Shown piece after piece: positions 11,559 through 19,865 of a stretch of DNA of 64,000 nucleotides (the stretch's first letter is position 1; every line of letters starts with the position of its first letter). The DNA lies in NCBI GenBank assembly GCA_021802555.1, contig JAJZRU010000013.1, positions 1-64,000 on the forward strand, given 5' to 3'. This stretch comes from Pseudomonadota bacterium. GTDB taxonomy: Bacteria > Pseudomonadota > Gammaproteobacteria > Burkholderiales > Thiobacillaceae. A program made the position numbers and the translations under genes. The notes beneath the pieces are model-generated. The model had not been told where the DNA came from. It ran no database searches and worked only from the letters and a program-made list of their open reading frames with translations.

Positions 11559-11587
11559 AGTGTATTGAGGCGCTCCATCCGGGTCAA
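11559..11587 (-). promoter_or_regulatory. Probable sigma-70 promoter of the nuo operon
   Basis: Reading the minus strand, TTGACC (11587-11582) and TACACT (11564-11559) are separated by exactly 17 bases and lie about 56 bases upstream of the nuoA start. This is a five-of-six -35 and a four-of-six -10 hexamer with ideal spacing, and no better candidate is seen nearby. No FNR-like box is visible beside it. Confidence 0.6.
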
Positions 11588-11613
11588 TCCGGCGGCGCCA
11601 TTTTCATTGTCGT

Positions 11614-11639
11614 GAACAAGGCATGGGAACAAGGCATGG
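11614..11639. repeat. Tandem 13-bp duplication
   Basis: GAACAAGGCATGG occurs twice back to back in the non-coding stretch upstream of the nuo promoter. The rest of 11640-11860 holds no gene that I recognise. A possible promoter for the truncated gene at 11883 is TTGTTT - 17 bases - TAAAAA near 11804-11832. Confidence 0.7.
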
Positions 11640-11882
11640 GGGGTTCCCGAAGATACCAGATGTGGCGCCGGCAACCTACTGCCAGCAATGGAAAAAAATT
11701 TATGGCCTGGCGCCGGATCGTTATGGGCGACACCGGCATCGCCACCGGGAGGCGGCCTGCGCTTCCGCCGCAAAGAGTCGCATCTCCCGCCTTTGGCCCC
11801 TTGTTTAAGCTGTCGCGCCGGATTAAAAATAACCATGAGGACGGAGGCACCCACGCCGCGTCAACTCTCGTACGGAGGGCCC

Positions 11883-11981
11883 ATGGACGATCTCCTGAAA
11901 CGCCTGTTGGATGCCGAATTGCAAGGCGAGGCGATCGCGGAGGAAGCCAACTGGGAGCGCGAGCGCATGGTGCAGCAGGCT
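11883..11981 (+). pseudogene. 5' fragment of a truncated gene of unknown function
   Basis: An ATG at 11883 with an upstream GGAGG opens a frame that reads MDDLLKRLLDAELQGEAIAE and continues through EANWERERMVQQA, a charged helical or coiled-coil sequence that looks like real protein. It resembles the N-termini of small coiled-coil subunits associated with V-type or Na+-type ATPases, but that is only an impression. After about residue 33 the composition changes abruptly to arginine-rich nonsense. At that point the opposite strand starts to show an integrase C-terminus, so the gene seems to have been cut at about 11981. Confidence 0.45.
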
Positions 11982-11989
11982 GCTGGACG

Positions 11990-12097
11990 AAGCCGGCGCC
12001 GCTTCTCGATCAGATCACCGCGCCGGCAAGCCGCCTCCACCTTGTCCGGCAGGCCGTGCGCCAGGGACCGCTCGGCCACTTCCCGCGGATAGTTCGT
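11990..12097 (-). pseudogene. 3' remnant of a tyrosine (P4-type) phage integrase
   Basis: On the minus strand codons from 12097 down to 11990 read TNYPREVAERSLAHGLPDKV then EAACRRGDLIEKRRRL. This is the very characteristic C-terminal stretch of P4-family integrases, which contains the last catalytic region and normally ends shortly after EKRRRL. Upstream of the threonine the frame no longer matches, and downstream the usual last residues are missing. About 36 codons survive, so the gene is dead. Confidence 0.7.
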
Positions 12098-12136
12098 AGG
12101 CGTACCGCTCCGAGGTGGAACGCCACTGCACGGCCG

Positions 12137-13087
12137 TTAGCTGGCGCCGACGCCGCGCCAGAACGCACTGCCGCGATCGAGAAATTCGTTCCAGCCCATG
12201 TAATGAGAACCGTCGCAGGAAAAGGTGAGGCTGATCATGCCGTTGAAAATGTTCATCGAGGCCGAGCGCAGATAGATGTTCTGGTCGGCCAGCCTCAGTT
12301 CACGCATGCCCGCGAGTATGTCGCGGATGCTCTCGCGCGGGATGAGGGCATCCTGCGGGTAAGGCTGGTGCGGCCAAGCCAGGCATATGTCGGGATCGGC
12401 CAATGCCTCGTGATCGAGGATGCGGTAGCGGTAAGGATCGTCGAGAAACCAGGCGGTCGTACGGCTGCTGGAAAAATGGATGACTGTTTGGAACATGCCG
12501 CGTTCGGTCGCCAATTCTTCGAGGATGGACATGGCCTGGGTAATGTTCCGGTCCATCGGGCTCTCCACCCGGCTTTGCAGGAACACCGTTTCGCGTATCG
12601 ACGGATCGCCGCGGATCTGGCGCCAGCCCAGCGGCTCGGTGCTTTCCGCGGGGGAGGCCGGCAGATCGCGCAGGTCGAAATCGGCACCGAGATAGCCGCG
12701 CACCTCGCCGTCGCGCCAGATGCAGTGCAAGGCGGTGAGCGACGGGCGTTGCCCCAGCAGGCTGATATAGGCGTCGGAAAGCAGGAACCCCCAAGGCGGC
12801 ATGGGCTCGCGCATGTAGGGGCGCTGGGAGCGGTCGCGCCCCTGGTGCCCGGCCACGATGCCATCGGGGCCGATGTTGTCCGATAACTGCACGCCCCGCG
12901 CATCCAGGACGTATAGCGAGGTGCAATAGGGAATGCTGGCAAAGCCCTCCAGCAGCAGCCGGTTGAGTTGTTCGCGCTCGTCGCCCGCCAACGCACAGAC
13001 TTGCGCAAGCCGGGTAAGCGGCTCATGCAGCATATTCGCGAGCTCGGTGCGTTGTCGGTGTATGGTGTTCTTCCAGCCTGCTTCCAT
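12137..13087 (-). CDS. PDC/Cache-type sensor domain protein without visible output domain
   Basis: The product (316 residues from the ATG at 13087) looks like a soluble Cache/PDC ligand-sensing domain, with segments such as TSLYVLDARGVQLSDNI, RDRSQRPYMREPMPPWGF and DAYISLLGQRPSLTALHCI in the order usual for that fold. No transmembrane helix, signal peptide, kinase, GGDEF or methyl-accepting domain is visible, so its output is unknown. I chose the internal ATG because AGGAAATCG precedes it. An upstream ATG at 13132 in frame lacks a ribosome binding site. It is transcribed away from the secreted-protein gene at 13353. Confidence 0.7.
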   Translation of the reverse strand: MEAGWKNTIHRQRTELANMLHEPLTRLAQVCALAGDEREQLNRLLLEGFASIPYCTSLYVLDARGVQLSDNIGPDGIVAGHQGRDRSQRPYMREPMPPWGFLLSDAYISLLGQRPSLTALHCIWRDGEVRGYLGADFDLRDLPASPAESTEPLGWRQIRGDPSIRETVFLQSRVESPMDRNITQAMSILEELATERGMFQTVIHFSSSRTTAWFLDDPYRYRILDHEALADPDICLAWPHQPYPQDALIPRESIRDILAGMRELRLADQNIYLRSASMNIFNGMISLTFSCDGSHYMGWNEFLDRGSAFWRGVGAS

Positions 13088-13352
13088 CGATTTCCTGCTT
13101 TCTATTTTCCGCTGCGCCCCAAAGGCGCCCATTCATGCATGAGACCATGACCGGAGGGTGACGCGTACTCCTGTCGGGAATCCGGCATTAAATTGGGGCG
13201 ATGCGCCACAAAACAAGCGGCCTCTGTCTCAGCGGACAAACAAAAGGCGCCTTCCGATTGTGCCGGTGCCGTATATATTGAAATTCGACAGGGCGTCGGC
13301 CAGGAAGTGCTTTTGCCAGCAGACTTTTCAGCGTCTTGGAAGGAGGCGCCCC

Positions 13353-13736
13353 ATGAAAAAAGCTCTCATCCTCTTCGCCGCCGCTGCCTTGCTTTCCCCC
13401 GCGCGGAATGTTTTAAGCGACGGCCCGCCCGTCAGCGTGGATGTGCAAATCGGGGTGCCGGCATATGTAGGGCCGCCGCCCGACATGGTCTGGGTGCCGG
13501 GCTTGCGCGTATATGTTGCCGTGGGTTCGCCCTACCCCATCTTTTTCCTCGACAGCTACTACTACCACCGGTATCGGGGAGACTGGTACCGGGGCCCCGG
13601 CTACAACGGCCCCTGGGCGCGGATCAGGAGGACGCCTCCGCCCGGCATACGCGCCCTGCGTGAACACCGTCTGCGGCAGGCTCCAGCCCCAATCGCAGAG
13701 CCGCCGCCCGGCAGCACTGCATCGAGCTCGCCGTAG
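13353..13736 (+). CDS. Small secreted/periplasmic protein, function unknown
   Basis: The ATG at 13353 follows AAGGAGG at good spacing and begins MKKALILFAAAALLSPA, a clear signal peptide. The mature part (about 105 residues) is rich in Pro, Tyr, Trp and Gly, with VGPPPDMVWVPGLRVYVAVG and later YYYHRYRGDWYRGPGY. This resembles the short YXXG/PDM-type exported proteins of unknown function found in many Proteobacteria. The last 12 codons overlap, on the other strand, the end of an imuA remnant, so the natural C-terminus may have been replaced when the neighbouring DNA was rearranged. Confidence 0.75.
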   Translation: MKKALILFAAAALLSPARNVLSDGPPVSVDVQIGVPAYVGPPPDMVWVPGLRVYVAVGSPYPIFFLDSYYYHRYRGDWYRGPGYNGPWARIRRTPPPGIRALREHRLRQAPAPIAEPPPGSTASSSP

Positions 13737-13828
13737 CCGCTGGCAATCGCCTCGCCCGCCATCTGCGCGCATAGGCCGCCGCGCCATAGGGCGGGGTGTT
13801 TGAGCAGAGTATCGAGGGCTGCGCTCAC
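13700..13828 (-). pseudogene. imuA: N-terminal remnant of an ImuA-like translesion-synthesis protein
   Basis: A GTG at 13828, overlapping the stop of the LexA-like frame, opens a sequence reading MSAALDTLLKHPALWRGGLC and then GYGELDAVLPGGG. This is the start of ImuA (SulA/RecA-like partner of ImuB and DnaE2). Homology stops abruptly after LPGGG, about residue 43, where the RecA-like core should begin. What follows is low-complexity arginine-rich sequence, so only the 5' end survives. Confidence 0.65.
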
Positions 13829-14241
13829 AGCGCCTTGTCCCTTCTCAAAACCCCTACCCCTATCCCTTCGATGACCAATTCACGCCGGCGCAAGTCCACC
13901 ACCAAGGGGGAAAAATCGGGGTTTTCCGGCAGCAGCTCGACGATGGGCCCGCGCCGGCGCAGGCGCTTCACGGTCACTTCGTCATCCAGCCTGGCCACCA
14001 CCACCTGGCCGTTGGCCGCCTGCGCGCTGCGATGCACTGCCAGCAGATCGCCGTCCAGGATACCGGCGTCCTTCATGCTCACGCCACGCACCCTGAGCAG
14101 ATAATCCGCGCGCGGCGCGAACAATTCCGGCTCGATGCGGTGCCAGGAATCGATGTGCTCCTGGGCCAGCATGGGGCTGCCGGCCGCCACGCGCCCGACG
14201 ACAGGCAGGCCGGCCGCCTGGCTATGGCGTCGCGGCCTCAA
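13825..14241 (-). pseudogene. lexA: LexA-like protein lacking the DNA-binding domain
   Basis: The frame (TTG at 14241) encodes 138 residues equal to the C-terminal self-cleaving domain of Lex[19 protein letters not shown] includes the Ala-Gly cleavage site, [15 protein letters not shown] the catalytic serine, and [13 protein letters not shown] the catalytic lysine. The N-terminal winged-helix domain of about 70 residues is absent, and a stop codon lies directly upstream in frame. Without it the protein cannot bind SOS boxes. I regard it as the decayed first gene of a lexA-imuA-imuB-dnaE2 cassette. A residual role as a RecA-responsive peptidase cannot be excluded. Confidence 0.8.
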
Positions 14242-14311
14242 GTTTTAGAAATTTCTGTCGAAAAATTGACAACCCGGCTAAGATAGCCCAGAAATAAATT
14301 GAGGAGTCCCC

Positions 14312-15742
14312 GTGAATCCGGTGCACCATCCCACTCTGCTGCTGGTCGACGACGATCCGCTGATTTCCGATACCCTGAGTTTCGTGCTCGGCAAGGATTT
14401 CGACGTCGTAGCCGCCGAATCGCGCGCCCAGGTCAAAAGCATCCTGACCCAGCGCAATGAGCCGCCCCAGCTCGCCCTGGTCGATCTGGGCCTGCCGCCG
14501 CAGCCGCACCGGCCGGACGAAGGCTTTGCCCTCATCGCCGATCTGCTGGGCATCTCCCCGAGCATGAAAATCGTGGTCCTCTCGGGCCAGACCGACGAAG
14601 CCAACGCCCGCCATGCGCGCGCCCTGGGGGCCATCGATTTCGTCTCCAAGCCCTGCGAGCCGGACCGCCTGAAGTCGCTGCTGTTCAACGCCCTCATGAT
14701 CCAGGACGCGGAAAAAAGCGCCGACCGCGCGCCCGCCACGCCCAAGGATCCCGGCATCGTCGGCGAGAGCGCCGCCATGGACAAGCTGCGCCAGCAGATC
14801 CGCCAATACGCCGGCTCGCCCTTCCCCGTACTGATCGAAGGCGAATCGGGCAGCGGCAAGGAAAAGGTCGCCGCCAGTCTGCACCAGCTCTCGCCGCGCG
14901 CCGCCAAGCCCTACCTGGCGCTCAACTGCGCGGCAATTTCACCGACGCTGGTGGAGCCCACCCTGTTCGGCTACGCCAAGGGCGCCTTCACCGGGGCAAA
15001 CAACGCCCGCGCCGGCTATTTCGAGGAGGCCGAGACCGGCACCCTGTTCCTCGACGAGATCGGCGAACTGCCCCTGGAACTGCAGGCCAAGCTGCTGCGC
15101 GTGCTGGAAAACGGCGAGTATCAGCGCGTGGGCGAAACCCAGCCGCGCTTCTCCAACGCCCGCGTAGTGGCGGCCACCAACCGCGACCTGCGCGCCGAAA
15201 TCAAGGCCGGGCGCTTCCGCGCCGACCTCTACCACCGCCTTTCCGTCTTCACCATCAATGTGCCGCCGCTGCGCGAGATGGGCGAGGACAAGATCAAGCT
15301 CCTGGAGCACTTTCGCGACTTCTACGCACGCGAGGCGCGCGTTGCGCCCTTCCAGTTCGATGCCCGCGCCCAGCGCTTGTGGGAGGACTACCACTTTCCC
15401 GGCAACGTGCGCGAATTGCGCAACATCACCATCCGGCTCACCACCAAGTACGCCGGACAGGCGGTCAGCGCCGAGCAACTGGAGGCGGAACTCGACACCG
15501 ATCTCGCCTTCCCGCAGGAAATCCCCATGCCCGGTGATGCCAAAAGCCTCATCGAAACCGCGCGCAAGCAATTGCAGACCCTGGCCAATTTCAATCTCGA
15601 CGCCACCCTGCGCCAATGGGAGAAGGCCTATGTGGAAGCGGCCCTCAACATGACGCACGGCAACCTCTCGCAAGCGGCCAAGATTCTGGGCATCAACCGC
15701 ACCACGCTGTACAGCCGCATGCAGACCTACGGCAGCGACTGA
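14312..15742 (+). CDS. Sigma-54-dependent response regulator (PrsR-like)
   Basis: The 476-residue protein has an N-terminal receiver domain (LLLVDDDPLISD; phospho-acceptor aspartate in ALVDLGLPP), an AAA+ sigma-54 activator domain with Walker A GESGSGKE (about residue 179), the sigma-54 contact loop GAFTGAN and Walker B LFLDEIGELP, and a C-terminal Fis-type helix-turn-helix (NLSQAAKILGINRTTLYSRM). The layout and sequence resemble PrsR, the regulator associated with PEP-CTERM/exosortase systems. A PEP-CTERM protein is encoded at 28743. The start is GTG after GAGGAG. No sensor kinase lies beside it. Confidence 0.88.
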   Translation: MNPVHHPTLLLVDDDPLISDTLSFVLGKDFDVVAAESRAQVKSILTQRNEPPQLALVDLGLPPQPHRPDEGFALIADLLGISPSMKIVVLSGQTDEANARHARALGAIDFVSKPCEPDRLKSLLFNALMIQDAEKSADRAPATPKDPGIVGESAAMDKLRQQIRQYAGSPFPVLIEGESGSGKEKVAASLHQLSPRAAKPYLALNCAAISPTLVEPTLFGYAKGAFTGANNARAGYFEEAETGTLFLDEIGELPLELQAKLLRVLENGEYQRVGETQPRFSNARVVAATNRDLRAEIKAGRFRADLYHRLSVFTINVPPLREMGEDKIKLLEHFRDFYAREARVAPFQFDARAQRLWEDYHFPGNVRELRNITIRLTTKYAGQAVSAEQLEAELDTDLAFPQEIPMPGDAKSLIETARKQLQTLANFNLDATLRQWEKAYVEAALNMTHGNLSQAAKILGINRTTLYSRMQTYGSD

Positions 15743-15775
15743 AGCGCCTTGCCCACAGCAGACGCGGCAGGCACA

Positions 15776-16651
15776 ATGCGGCCCTGCCCCCGTTTTGCTG
15801 CCCCTGCCTTGCTTACCGTCCAGGACCATGACCGCGCCGCGGTCGGCATGACCTATGTCTATCCCGTGGTTTCGCGCCGCGCGGGCGGCGTGTCGGTGGG
15901 CGTCAATCTCAACCCCAACAACGCCTGCAACTGGGCATGCATCTACTGCCAGGTGCCCAACCTCAAGCGCGGCGGGCCGCCGCCCGTCGATCTCGCGCGC
16001 CTGGAAGAGGAATTGCGCCACATGCTCGCCGACATCCTGGAAGGCGACTTCCTGAAGCGCGCAATCCCCGCCGCGGCGCGCCGCCTGAACGACATCGCGC
16101 TATCCGGCAACGGCGAGCCGACCAGCGCGCGAGAGTTTCCCGAGGTCGTGGAACTCATCGGTCGCATCATGAGCGAGCTGGGCCTGGTGGGAAAAATCAA
16201 GCTCGTGCTCATCACCAACGGCAGCCTGGCCGACCGCGCGCGCGTGCGCCAGGGCATCGCCCGCATGGCAGCGTTCGGCGGCGAGGTCTGGTTCAAGCTG
16301 GATGCCGCCACCGCCGCCGGCCTGCGCGCCATCAACCAGACGCGCACGGCACCGGAAAAACACCTCGCGCGTCTGAGGAGCGTCGCCGCCCTCGCGCCCA
16401 CCTGGGTGCAGACCTGCGTATTCGCCTACGACAGCCAGCCGCCGGCCGAAACCGAGCAGCAGGCCTATCTCGACGCGCTCGCGCAACTGGTGCGGGACGG
16501 CGTGCCCCTGCAAGGCGTGCTGCTCTACGGCCTGGCACGGCCCTCTTTGCAGCCGCAGGCACCGCATCTGTCTGCCCTGCCGGCCGCCTGGCTGGAGGTC
16601 TATGCCGAGCGCATACGCGCGCTGGGCCTGAGCGTGAAGGTCACGCCATGA
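15776..16651 (+). CDS. Radical SAM family protein
   Basis: The iron-sulfur motif is in [14 protein letters not shown] (CX3CX2C), close to the N-terminus, followed by a glycine/glutamate motif (ALSGNGEPT) typical of the SAM-binding barrel. It resembles the stand-alone radical SAM proteins of about 290 residues found in many Proteobacteria, whose substrate is not known to me. I start at the ATG at 15776. A TTG 27 bases upstream is also possible, and the strongly conserved part begins only at [11 protein letters not shown]. The stop overlaps acpS by 4 bases. Confidence 0.85.
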   Translation: MRPCPRFAAPALLTVQDHDRAAVGMTYVYPVVSRRAGGVSVGVNLNPNNACNWACIYCQVPNLKRGGPPPVDLARLEEELRHMLADILEGDFLKRAIPAAARRLNDIALSGNGEPTSAREFPEVVELIGRIMSELGLVGKIKLVLITNGSLADRARVRQGIARMAAFGGEVWFKLDAATAAGLRAINQTRTAPEKHLARLRSVAALAPTWVQTCVFAYDSQPPAETEQQAYLDALAQLVRDGVPLQGVLLYGLARPSLQPQAPHLSALPAAWLEVYAERIRALGLSVKVTP

Positions 16652-17031
16652 TCTACGGCATAGGCACCGACCTCACCAATACGGCGCGTTTCGAGCTGGG
16701 CCTGGAACGCTTCGGCGAAACTTACGCCGAGCGCCTGCTGAGCCCGCTGGAGCTGGCCGAATTCCGCGCCAGCACCATGCCCGGGCGCTTTCTCGCCAAG
16801 CGCTTCGCCGCCAAGGAGGCCTTTGCCAAGGCGGCGGGCACCGGCCTGCGCCCGCCGGTCACCCTGCACAATCTCACGCTCGCGCACGACGATCTCGGCC
16901 GGCCCCTGCTGTCCTTCGCGCCCGCCCTGGCGCAGTGGCTCGGCGCGCGCGGCATCGGCGCGCACCACGTGTCGCTGTCCGACGAAGGCCAGCACGTTCT
17001 GGCCTGCGTGGTGCTGGAGCGGGACGCATGA
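16648..17031 (+). CDS. acpS: Holo-[acyl-carrier-protein] synthase
   Basis: AcpS transfers the 4'-phosphopantetheine arm from coenzyme A to apo-ACP for fatty acid synthesis. The 127-residue protein starts [16 protein letters not shown], with the magnesium-binding aspartate in GTDL, and contains the second motif [16 protein letters not shown]. It overlaps the radical SAM gene before it and nagZ after it by ATGA junctions, so the three are probably co-translated. pdxJ, the common upstream neighbour, is absent here. Confidence 0.96.
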   Translation: MIYGIGTDLTNTARFELGLERFGETYAERLLSPLELAEFRASTMPGRFLAKRFAAKEAFAKAAGTGLRPPVTLHNLTLAHDDLGRPLLSFAPALAQWLGARGIGAHHVSLSDEGQHVLACVVLERDA

Positions 17032-18104
17032 GCCTGGGCCCGCTCATGCTCGACGTGGCCGGCACGGAGCTCGCCGCCGCCGATCGCGTGCGCCTGGCCC
17101 ATCCCCTGGTCGGCGGCGTCATTCTCTTCGCGCGCAATTACCGCGACCCGGCGCAGCTCGCGCAGCTCACCGGCGAGCTGCGCGCGCTCAAGTCCCCTGC
17201 CCTGCTGATCGCCGTGGACCACGAAGGCGGGCGCGTGCAGCGCTTCCGCGCCGGCTTCACGCGCCTGCCGCCCATGCGCGCCCTGGGCGAGGTGTGGGAC
17301 CGCCACCCGCATCAGGCGCGCACGCTGGCGCGCCAGACCGGCTTCGTGCTGGCCGCCGAACTGCGCGCCCACGGCGTGGATCTGAGTTTTGCGCCCGTGC
17401 TCGATCTCGATTACGGCGTCTCCTCGGTGATCGGCGACCGCGCCTTGCATCGCAACGCCGCAGCGGTGACGGAGCTGGCGCACGCCCTCATGCTGGGCAT
17501 GAAGGAGGCCGGCATGGGCGCCTGCGGCAAGCACTTCCCCGGCCACGGCTACGTCGCGGCCGATTCCCATGTCGCCATCCCCGTCGACGAGCGCACTTAC
17601 GCCGACCTGGAGGCCGCCGACCTGCTGCCGTTTCGCGCCCTCATCGACCTGGGACTGCCGGCCCTCATGCCGGCTCACGTGATCTATCCCCGCGTCGATG
17701 ACCGCCCTGCCGGCTTTTCCCCGGTCTGGATCAAGGACATCCTGCGCGGCCGGCTGGGCTTCGAAGGCGCCCTGTTCAGCGACGACCTGACGATGGAGGG
17801 CGCCAGCGTGGCCGGCCCCATTACCGACCGCGTGGTCGCGGCGCTGACCGCGGGCTGCGACATGGCCCTCATCTGCAACCGCCCCGATCTGGCCGACCAG
17901 GCGCTCGCGGAATTGAAATTTCCTTGGCCGGCCGCCAGCCGCGCGCGTTTGGCCCGGCTGCACGGCCACGCCCACCCGCCCGGCCTCACGCAGCTGCGCG
18001 AGAACGCACACTACATGGCGGCGCTGCACGCGATTGCCGGGCTGGGCCTGGACAGCGGCAAGCTCGCGCTGGACGACCCCACGCAAGCCCATCTCAAAAG
18101 CTGA
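17028..18104 (+). CDS. nagZ: Beta-N-acetylhexosaminidase (cell-wall recycling)
   Basis: NagZ is a cytoplasmic family 3 glycoside hydrolase that removes GlcNAc from anhydromuropeptides during peptidoglycan recycling. The loop [15 protein letters not shown] carries the conserved KH(F/I)PG(H/L)GxxxxDSH signature with the catalytic His/Asp dyad. [10 protein letters not shown] holds the nucleophilic aspartate. Length is 358 residues, normal for the single-domain proteobacterial type. The ATG overlaps the acpS stop. Confidence 0.96.
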   Translation: MSLGPLMLDVAGTELAAADRVRLAHPLVGGVILFARNYRDPAQLAQLTGELRALKSPALLIAVDHEGGRVQRFRAGFTRLPPMRALGEVWDRHPHQARTLARQTGFVLAAELRAHGVDLSFAPVLDLDYGVSSVIGDRALHRNAAAVTELAHALMLGMKEAGMGACGKHFPGHGYVAADSHVAIPVDERTYADLEAADLLPFRALIDLGLPALMPAHVIYPRVDDRPAGFSPVWIKDILRGRLGFEGALFSDDLTMEGASVAGPITDRVVAALTAGCDMALICNRPDLADQALAELKFPWPAASRARLARLHGHAHPPGLTQLRENAHYMAALHAIAGLGLDSGKLALDDPTQAHLKS

Positions 18105-18105
18105 C

Positions 18106-19062
18106 ATGCCCCCTCATTACCACGACCACTCCGCGGCCGACCACAACCGCGCGCACCATCGCCACAGCCACGCGCATCGCACTTTCGCCTGGGCGCTCGT
18201 GCTGACGCTGAGCTTTTCCGTCGTCGAGGCCGCCGCCGGCTGGTGGGCCAATTCCCTCGCGCTGATGTCGGATGCCGGCCACATGCTCACCGACAGCTTG
18301 TCCCTGCTGCTCGCCGCCGTGGCGGCCTGGCTCGCGCGCAAGCCGCCCTCCGCGCGCCATTCCTACGGCCTGGCGCGCGCCGAGGTCTTGGCCGCGCTGG
18401 CCAACAGCCTGCTCATGCTGGCCATCGTGGCCTTCATCGTGTTCGAGGCATTGGAGCGTTTCCAGCGTCCGCCCCACGTCAACGGCGAGGTGGTCATGGG
18501 GGTGGCCTTCATCGGCCTGCTCATCAATCTCGGCATCGGCTGGCTGCTCGTGCGCGGCGAGGACAGCCTCAACCGCCGCGCCGCGCTCATCCACGTCGTC
18601 GGCGACGCCTTGGGCTCGGTGGCGGCGCTGGCCGCCGGCCTGGTCATTTATCTGACCGGCTGGATGCCCATCGACCCCATCCTTTCCGTCGTCGTCTCCC
18701 TGCTCATCCTCACCTCCACCATCAATCTGCTGAGGGAAGCCCTGCATGTCCTCATGGAAGGCGTACCGCGCGGGCTCGACCTCGACCAGGTGGGCGTCGC
18801 CCTGGCCAAGATCGAAGGCGTGCGCGAGGTGCACGATCTGCACATCTGGACCCTGGCGTCCGGCCAGGTCGCGCTTTCCGCTCATCTGAGCATCGCGCAT
18901 ATGGGCGAATGGCCGCGCATCCTGCACGGGGCGCGCCATCTGCTGCAGGACGATTTCGCCATCGGCCACGTCACCCTGCAGCCCGAAGCCGTCGAGCCGC
19001 AACCGCTCAAGCGCGGCGTCTACGCGCCCGCCCAGCACGGACAGCACGGCCATGCTCGCTGA
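18106..19062 (+). CDS. Cation diffusion facilitator (zinc-type efflux protein)
   Basis: This 318-residue inner-membrane protein has six predicted helices and the CDF metal-site pairs HxxxD: SDAGHMLTD in helix II and HVVGDALGS in helix V. Histidine-rich tails at both ends (HYHDHSAADHNRAHH and HGQHGHAR) suggest zinc or cobalt as substrate, as for ZitB/CzcD. The start is 1 base after the nagZ stop. The next gene begins inside its last codons (11-base overlap). Confidence 0.93.
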   Translation: MPPHYHDHSAADHNRAHHRHSHAHRTFAWALVLTLSFSVVEAAAGWWANSLALMSDAGHMLTDSLSLLLAAVAAWLARKPPSARHSYGLARAEVLAALANSLLMLAIVAFIVFEALERFQRPPHVNGEVVMGVAFIGLLINLGIGWLLVRGEDSLNRRAALIHVVGDALGSVAALAAGLVIYLTGWMPIDPILSVVVSLLILTSTINLLREALHVLMEGVPRGLDLDQVGVALAKIEGVREVHDLHIWTLASGQVALSAHLSIAHMGEWPRILHGARHLLQDDFAIGHVTLQPEAVEPQPLKRGVYAPAQHGQHGHAR

Positions 19063-19672
19063 CTGCCGCGCCTGCCCGCGCCTGGCCGGTTTCCTCGACG
19101 AGGTGCGCACGCGCCACCTGGACTACCATGCGCGCCCAGTCGCCCCCTTCGGCGACGCCGCGCCGCGCCTGCTGATCGTGGGCCTCGCCCCCGGCCTGCA
19201 CGGAGCCAACCGCACCGGCCGCCCATTCACCGGCGACCACGCAGGAATCCTGCTGTACCAGACGCTGCACGAATTCGGCTGGGCCAGCCGGCCGCATTCG
19301 GTAAGCCTGGACGACGGCCTCGAACTGCCCGGCTGCCGCATCACCAACGCGGTGAAATGCCTGCCCCCGGCGAACAAGCCGGAGCCCGTGGAAATCCGTC
19401 AGTGCAACGGCCATCTGCGCGCCGAACTGGACGGCCTGACCAGCACCACGGCCGTCCTCGCCCTGGGCCGCATCGCCCATCAGGCCGTGCTCATGGCGCT
19501 GGGTCTCAAGCCCGCGCAACACCCCTTCGCCCACGGCGCCGTGCATATCCTGCCCGACGGCAGGCGGCTCTACGACTCCTTCCACTGCTCCCGCTACAAT
19601 ACCCAGACGCGGCGCCTGACCGCGGACATGTTCCGCGCCGTGTTCGCGCGCATCCGATCCGACCTGGAGTAA
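19052..19672 (+). CDS. Uracil-DNA glycosylase, family 5 type (UdgB-like)
   Basis: The motif GLAPGLHGANRTGRPFTGDH is the active-site signature of family 5 uracil-DNA glycosylases, which lack the usual catalytic Asp/Asn of family 1. Cysteines suited to a 4Fe-4S cluster occur at the N-terminus (CRACPRL), in the middle (GCRITNAVKC) and near the end (FHCS). The 206-residue enzyme would remove uracil and hypoxanthine from DNA. It lies two genes upstream of uvrC, a small DNA-repair neighbourhood. Confidence 0.9.
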   Translation: MLADCRACPRLAGFLDEVRTRHLDYHARPVAPFGDAAPRLLIVGLAPGLHGANRTGRPFTGDHAGILLYQTLHEFGWASRPHSVSLDDGLELPGCRITNAVKCLPPANKPEPVEIRQCNGHLRAELDGLTSTTAVLALGRIAHQAVLMALGLKPAQHPFAHGAVHILPDGRRLYDSFHCSRYNTQTRRLTADMFRAVFARIRSDLE

Positions 19673-19675
19673 GCC

Positions 19676-19864
19676 ATGCCCGTCGTCACCATCAAGCTCG
19701 CCGGCAAACTGAGCCGGGCGCAGCGCAAGGCCATTGCCGAGGAAATCACTGCCACCCTGGAAAAACACGCCCACAAGCCGGCTTCATACACCTATATCGC
19801 GTTCGAGGAACTGCCCGACGAGAACTGGGCCATCGCCGGCAAGCTGCTGGACGAGGAGGCGTAA
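19676..19864 (+). CDS. 4-oxalocrotonate tautomerase family protein
   Basis: A 62-residue protein with proline directly after the initiator methionine (MPVVTIKLAGKLS), the catalytic base of this superfamily once methionine is removed. The length equals the minimal beta-alpha-beta subunit that assembles as a hexamer or trimer of dimers. The substrate is unknown. Its final codons (GACGAGGAGGCG) contain the AGGAGG that serves as ribosome binding site for uvrC. Confidence 0.85.
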   Translation: MPVVTIKLAGKLSRAQRKAIAEEITATLEKHAHKPASYTYIAFEELPDENWAIAGKLLDEEA

Positions 19865-19865
19865 G

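Noticed and set aside
13825-14241. The LexA-like frame as the cell's functional SOS repressor
   Set aside because: The entire winged-helix DNA-binding domain is missing and a stop codon lies in frame just upstream.
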